Shown here piece by piece: positions 8,000 to 12,198 of a stretch of DNA of 12,198 nt (positions are counted from its first letter, which is position 1; each line of letters begins with the position of its first letter). The translations under genes were made by a program, and so were the position numbers. The notes under the pieces are model-generated. The model was not told the DNA's origin. It ran no database searches and saw only the letters and a list, made by a program, of their open reading frames with translations. The DNA lies in NCBI GenBank assembly GCA_001931875.2, contig MSJH02000203.1, positions 1 to 12,198 of the forward strand, given 5' to 3'. This DNA comes from Byssochlamys sp. IMV 00236. Its lineage: Eukaryota; Ascomycota; Eurotiomycetes; Eurotiales; Thermoascaceae.

Positions 8000-8027
8000 A
8001 AATGCTTTGTTCAAAATAATTTGAATG

Positions 8028-8063
8028 AATAAATATACTATTGTTTCAAAAAAAAAAAAAAAA
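8028..8063 (+). repeat. AATAAA plus A16 tract (retrocopy-tail-like)
   Basis: AATAAA at 8028-8033 is followed 14 nt later by 16 consecutive A (8048-8063). This is the layout of a polyadenylated transcript end copied into the genome (retroposed cDNA or SINE-like 3' end). The upstream sequence contains no recognisable source gene and no flanking duplication was identified, so the origin is inferred. Confidence 0.35.
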
Positions 8064-9212
8064 GAAGCGTATATATGAAACGTATATGTGTATGATCAAA
8101 AGTAATATAGAATTGATCTTTGTTCAGTTGAGCTTAAGGTGTAAGCCGTGATTTAATAAGTTGTTTATGATAATGACTACTAGGTACTTAAAATATCAAT
8201 TAAGCAACTGAGTTATAAAGTTTAAAAGTAAAGTAATTCATTAAAATAAAAGATACAAACATTATTCTGATCAGTCATACGAAGTTGATGCTAGATCAAA
8301 AGGATTTAAAGAAAATAAAGAAAAGAAATAAATTATAAATCTTCCAACGAAAGGATTTATAAGATAGATGAAAGAATATAAGGTAAAAAAGGTTATTTAT
8401 TCGATCATTGCCCAAAGAGGACGAAAACAAAAGTATTGTTACTGAGTGTTAGTAAGGGGAAAAGTGTTAATAGTAATGTTTAAAAATAGGCTTTGTAAGT
8501 AAAATTTGGTATTATAGTGAAAATCAGATCTTAATACAAGATAAATATAGAGTAATATAATGCTAAGACTTGTAAGATAAAGCAAAAAGCAAAATAAAGA
8601 AGTTATTAAGCGAATAATGTTTAAGATATAAGATAAAATAAGAGAAGTCTTTTGTTCTGAATTCGATGATGTCGTTTATTTTAAAAAGTTTATTGTATTA
8701 TTTTTCGTAGTTTGAGGTGAAGTTGTTGTTAAGTATAGGAGTTTTTTCTTGAGTTATGTGATAGAGACTCTTGATTTGACTACCAGATCTTTTAAAGTTG
8801 ATCCAACTGTATCGTAAAAGTAAAAGTAATAGTAAAAGATAAAGAAAAGAGATCAGGAACTTTTATAACCAAAAAATTTCCTGTTTATTGTATAAAATAA
8901 AAATAAAAATAAAAGTGAAGTGAATTGATTGATTGATTTTTTTTTCCTTTGAGAGAGTTTTGGTTTTTTATATTTTGTTATCAGGGTTGACTTCTACAGA
9001 GATTCCACTTTCGATGTTCTTGACGTTACAATGGAATGTTTATACTAATTTAATGTTAATAAAATATATGTAATATAAAACAATAATGAATGACTATAAA
9101 AAATGAAAATGATAAATGGCAAAACCATGCATAATACATACAATGTCACCAGATACCAAAAACAGTATTTGAGTAACGTTACACGAAAAAGCCAGCCCAG
9201 ACAAAAAGAAAA
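8064..9212. other. AT-rich gene desert, part 2, with strong G-over-C bias
   Basis: No open frame with coding character. A hand count over 8281-8760 gives about 94 G against 29 C on the plus strand, a marked strand asymmetry. Short simple repeats follow: GTAAAA-type at 8814-8839, AAAAT-type at about 8893-8915, ATTG-type at 8924-8938 and T9 at 8937-8945. It could be an untranslated or non-coding transcript, or mutation-biased DNA. Confidence 0.45.
9203..9212 (-). terminator. Pol III T-tract terminator of tRNA-Asn
   Basis: Directly after the discriminator base, the minus strand reads TTTTCTTTTT: two runs of T, four and five long, the normal RNA polymerase III stop signal. Confidence 0.8.
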
Positions 9213-9286
9213 CGCTCCTAGGTGGGCTCGAACCACCAACCTCCTGATTAACAGTCAGACGCGCTAGCCAATTGCGCCATAAGAGC
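9213..9286 (-). tRNA. tRNA-Asn: tRNA-Asn (anticodon GUU)
   Basis: On the minus strand the sequence folds into a full 74-nt cloverleaf. The acceptor stem GCTCTTA pairs with TAGGAGC (two G-T pairs). The D-arm is GCGC/GCGC around AATTGGCTA. The anticodon stem TCTGA/TCAGG encloses CTGTTAA with anticodon GTT (9252-9250). The variable loop is AGGTT, and the T-arm GGTGG/CCACC encloses TTCGAAC. The discriminator base is G, as usual for eukaryotic Asn tRNAs. There is no intron. Internal promoters are visible: A-box TGGCGCAATTGGC and B-box GGTTCGAACCC. A TTTTC and then TTTTT terminator follows directly (9212-9203). Confidence 0.97.
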
Positions 9287-9334
9287 TTGTTGTTGCTCGG
9301 CAAACGGTAAAAATATCTTGATCAACTAATAACT

Positions 9335-9349
9335 CGTGATATTCACGTG
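9335..9349. promoter_or_regulatory. Palindromic CGTGA-TAT-TCACG with CACGTG box
   Basis: A perfect 5-bp inverted repeat with a 3-bp spacer overlaps a CACGTG (E-box-type) site. It lies about 50 bp upstream of the tRNA 5' end (minus sense). It could bind a bHLH factor such as a Cbf1-type protein, but the placement may be chance. Confidence 0.25.
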
Positions 9350-10146
9350 ATCTGGAATTATGTTTTATCTTCATTTAAAGCTTTGTGATTGGGTAATATT
9401 TAAGATATATTTGAACTACTTTTTTTTACGGCTTTTGTTTCCTTTCAATAGTTTATAATGAGAGGCACGTTTCAATTCAAGCAACTGGAACTGGCGGAAC
9501 AAGTTTTATTATAACTATGCTAGAGTATTTCTTGAAGATTTAAAGAAGAAAGATATCATAGATAACTCTACAACAACAGGGAACGATTTGTTAAAATGCA
9601 ATTTTTGTTGCATTCATTTACGGGCATGCCGTTTGCGATGAATAGAATTCTCATTAATTGCTTCTGTTGGTTACCTAATTGCCCTTTCAACCGTCAACTA
9701 TAAAGTTTATAAGCACTGCATTCAACCATTCTTATAATTCATTGAGATATTAATTACAACGAACCCTTTTATTGTTTTTACCAAGTTTTAAAATAGAATA
9801 TGTTTATATATGAAAAAAATAAGAGTATGCATGTACTACAAATATATATCGGATGATGCAAAAGTTAAAACGATGTTATGTTTGAACAGCTTGTCTTTAT
9901 AAATCATTTGTAGAGTACTGTTATCATTTCTACTTGTACATGGCCTTATTGAATGTTTTTAATGCTTTTAAAATAGGAAAGAGTCTATAATAAAATAGAT
10001 CTATAGCGTAATGCAACGTCTATATACCCTGCTTTAGTGTTCCTTAAAACTTGGTTAGGGCCCTGACTATTGTTCGTGTTTCGAAAAATTTTAAACACAA
10101 AGGTCTACTATCTTTTTCTTTTTTCTTTCTTTCTTTTCTAGCACAT
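9350..10146. other. Mostly non-coding stretch before the secreted-protein gene
   Basis: The only coding-like piece is around 9452-9641. After a splice-acceptor-like tract ending CAATAG at 9451, all three plus frames stay open for a while. One of them (9462-9641, 59 codons) contains FLEDLKKKDIIDNSTTTGND. It has no start codon or partner exon, so I cannot call a gene. The end of the stretch should hold the promoter of the secreted-protein gene, including a TATATA-like run near 10020 and a pyrimidine tract at about 10108-10139 that ends in TAG just before the ATG and could be a 5'-UTR intron acceptor. Confidence 0.4.
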
Positions 10147-11391
10147 ATGAAACGCGTGGTATATTCAATATTATTTATTTTATTACTTTCTGTTATCATA
10201 GTCAAGGTAGTAGCTAGCAGTGTACATATGGATGTAATAGGCTAATGTTATGATTAGGCTGAAGCAGGATCTGATGTCGTGAGTCTGGTTCAAGATGAGG
10301 ATACGAATGAAATAGTTGACATTGACATAATAAATAAACATGAAACGACGACAGAAAATATAAAAGAGTTGATTATACACGATAAACAGCAAGCATCAAG
10401 TTACCTCGAATACCTCAAATACCAGGTCTACAAGGTTAAAATGGAAATGCTAAGCCATGATAACGCAAGGGCATATTCACCTTCTTCCATGTATGATATC
10501 GTCTTTAGCTTAAGCCATTATTTTCCTAAATGGACATTCCCTCCTTCGTTATGGAAAGAAGATCGGGTGACACGCAGAAGAAAGATAGCAAAGTTCTTCT
10601 CAACTTCCAAGTTTGGTGATCGATTATATGCTTTACGTATACGTAACAAGGCTCTTGAATGGGCAAGCAATGCAAGCAAGCGCTTCAAGAATAATTATGC
10701 TGATGAGATGATAAATGGTGTAGACGCGTTATTTGATTCACTACATCAATTTACGAATCTTGTGTTTGAATCTGCTCACTCGTCTAAAGCTAAGCCTATT
10801 ATTCCTGAAATATTTAAGACAAACAACATCATTGATTCGTTTGCCAAAAAGGACAATGCGACATTCAACGAGATGATGAAGAGGATAAATGAAGAATTTG
10901 ATACACTTGTTAATCCCTCAGGAGAATTACGTGTCAGTTTTGAAAGTATCCGATATGATATTATGAAGGAAATGAAGGAAACCAGAAATGATTTGTACAA
11001 AAAGGTGCATGGTACTTTAGTGCAGAGCTTTAGTGATATCCTCAGCTGTTATTACGATGTTATGGGGCAAAATGTAGATATAAAGAGTACTCAGCGGCTG
11101 CGTACTTGTTTCAATTCTATACTGAAGAAAAAGTCATCCATTGATAAAGATATCTTATCATACAAGAAACGTCTTGTTTCTCTTTGGAAACAGACTATAA
11201 ATGAGCTATTCCAGAGCCCATGGCAAGCTGATTATTGGATAGATGCATTTGCAGAAGTACAAGAAGCAGCAACTCAATTGGGAAAGAGTATTTACAAAAG
11301 TGTAAAATCAAATTATAGAGACTCTGGATTCCGATTTAATAACAACAGAAGAATCGTCATTCAGTCTCCCATTGATGTGAATTATTGGTAA
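10147..11391 (+). CDS. Secreted helix-rich orphan protein, 397 aa
   Basis: I do not recognise the family. Exon 1 (10147-10206) is exactly a 20-residue signal sequence, MKRVVYSILFILLLSVIIVK. A 51-nt intron (10207-10257: GTAGTA donor, CTAAT branch, ATTAG acceptor, phase 0) joins to exon 2 (10258-11391), starting AEAGSDVVS. This gives an A-x-A signal-peptidase site (AEA before Gly24). Without splicing, the signal ORF stops at 10245 and exon 2 has no nearby ATG, so the intron is well supported. The mature part is mostly hydrophilic and predicted helical by eye. It has an acidic N-terminus (EDTNEIVDIDI), an aromatic/Pro segment (SHYFPKWTFPPSLW, about 106-119), a basic stretch (RVTRRRKIAKFF), two N-glycosylation sequons (Asn158 and Asn220), and only two Cys (284 and 304). 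There is no second membrane segment, GPI tail or retention signal, so it is likely secreted or in the endomembrane lumen. An AATAAA lies 40 nt after the stop. Confidence 0.8.
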
Positions 11392-11431
11392 AGAAAAGGA
11401 GGCATGCTACACATCTACATAACAGGACTAA

Positions 11432-11437
11432 AATAAA
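11432..11437 (+). terminator. AATAAA poly(A) signal of the secreted-protein gene
   Basis: A perfect AATAAA 40 nt after the TAA at 11391, followed by a pyrimidine-rich tract. Confidence 0.5.
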
Positions 11438-11458
11438 CGCTTTTCTTTTTTCTCTTTT

Positions 11459-11548
11459 ATGTCGCAAAGCTACTTGGACCCATTTCTATTGAGAAAAGGG
11501 TTTGTTTTGGCTTGTATTTTGATTCTGCTGAAGATACGAACATGGTGA
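11459..11548 (+). CDS. Possible 29-aa single-pass membrane microprotein
   Basis: ATG at 11459, directly after a pyrimidine tract (CTTTTTTCTCTTTT) like those before other fungal starts, opens a 29-codon ORF ending TGA at 11546-11548. It reads MSQSYLDPFLLRKGFV, then a hydrophobic helix (FVLACILILL, residues 15-24), then a basic tail KIRTW. A short polar N-terminus, one helix and a basic C-terminus fit small membrane-complex subunits, but I do not recognise the protein. An AATAAA occurs near 11669. It lies in the 3' flank of the secreted-protein gene, so it could be a chance ORF in a 3' UTR. Confidence 0.3.
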   Translation: MSQSYLDPFLLRKGFVLACILILLKIRTW

Positions 11549-12177
11549 TGTTTTACAGGTTGGTGATCGTAGTAAGTAGTGTTTGGTGGTGTTAAGAAGG
11601 GAAAAGATTGCAAATGAACAAACTATGAAAGTGCTTGTGTGATGAACAAAAGCAAATATTTATGTTGTAAATAAAATATGACTCGACTGTAAAATGAATT
11701 AAGTTAAAGTTTCGTTGATAAAATGCCAATTTAGAACAATTTTTAGTCCCTGAAAATCCAAAGGTTAGCGTTAATATTAGGACAAAAAAAAAGTACTGAC
11801 TCTAGAACTTTAAGCAATTAGATTCAAATGGAAAAATACTATAAAAAAGAAAGAGATTGTTTTCATAGCCTCGATCAATCTAAATGAACGATCAGCAAGA
11901 GGGTGTGTTAAATTGGACGACGTAATAAACACCCAGTGATGTTGATACTTTTGATGTATAGATTATGAAGGTGATCACAGAGTTATTCTTCAGGAGTATT
12001 ATCACGTGTGGCTCAAGGTCAGTATAAAATTTATAGATAACAAGAATTTACCAGTGCTGTTTAGACAAAGATTATAAAGGAACATGGCAAAAATAAATTC
12101 CTTGCTTACATGTAAATAATGATTTCATTATGTCAAGGTCCAAATCATATACAAGAAACAAGCAAACTATTAAAGGC
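11549..12177. other. Non-coding AT-rich stretch
   Basis: No gene seen. A minus-strand run near 11918-11810 is open and includes a short hydrophobic piece starting MKTISFFFIVFF, but it stops after 18 codons without a usable donor site, so it is not called. Confidence 0.45.
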
Positions 12178-12198
12178 TTTTTTTTTTTTTTTTTTTTT
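12178..12198. repeat. T21 tract closing the window
   Basis: 21 T end the window, the mirror of the A/T block at its start. This fits a contig end at a homopolymer. Confidence 0.9.

Noticed and set aside
9045..9303. Two minus-strand open frames covering the tRNA region
   Set aside because: They run through the tRNA-Asn gene and have no independent support.
10041..10055. ACTTGGTTAG shared with the MITE-like arm
   Set aside because: Only ten bases match, with no further similarity on either side.
1..12198. CRISPR arrays, riboswitches, bacterial operons, telomere repeats, viral genes
   Set aside because: None seen: no regularly spaced repeats, no telomeric tandem units, and the genes are intron-bearing fungal nuclear genes.

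Overview
The window looks like a piece of a nuclear fungal genome, most likely an early-diverging filamentous fungus of the Mucoromycota (Mucorales-like). The evidence is AT-rich intergenic DNA, compact genes cut by 46-58-nt GT-AG introns with CTAAY-type branch points, a eukaryotic tRNA-Asn with a Pol III T-tract, a decayed Tc1/mariner-type transposase of a kind I associate with Mucorales, and decayed copies of what I recall as lineage-expanded Mucorales 'hypothetical protein' families. Species cannot be fixed from the sequence. The window starts in an A/T homopolymer mess and ends in a 21-nt T-tract, so it may be a whole contig that broke at homopolymers.

Layout. 1-292: homopolymers and non-coding. 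293-1645 (minus): decayed remains of one or more multi-copy family genes, including a stretch with a PD-(D/E)XK-like motif. 2252-3522 (plus): an intact seven-exon glyoxylate/hydroxypyruvate reductase gene with a small upstream ORF. 3568-4270 (plus): an intact two-exon FtsJ/RrmJ-type mitochondrial rRNA 2'-O-methyltransferase (MRM2-like), only 45 bp after the reductase stop. 4518-4700: a 183-bp unit with 24-nt terminal inverted repeats (MITE-like), which seems to cut off the 3' end of a second family-gene fragment (4674-5050, minus). 5309-5355: T24/A23 palindrome. 5510-6679 (minus): Tc1/mariner transposase pseudogene with six in-frame stops. 6680-9212: long AT-rich gene desert containing a polyadenylation-like A16 tract and a strongly C-poor/G-rich stretch. 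9213-9286 (minus): tRNA-Asn(GUU). 9287-10146: mostly non-coding. 10147-11391 (plus): a two-exon gene for an unrecognised 397-aa secreted, helix-rich protein. 11459-11548 (plus): a possible 29-aa membrane microprotein. 11549-12198: non-coding.

How the genes relate: the two housekeeping genes are tandem and tightly packed but not functionally coupled in any way I can see (cytosolic glyoxylate/hydroxypyruvate metabolism versus mitochondrial ribosome maturation). The rest is accessory: a secreted orphan, a tRNA, and a graveyard of repeats. I see no bacterial-type system, virus or toxin gene. The most interesting items are the PD-(D/E)XK-like family remains, the MITE-like element that truncates a family gene, the secreted orphan, the Trp-to-stop pattern in the transposase, and the T24/A23 junction, which may be an assembly join.
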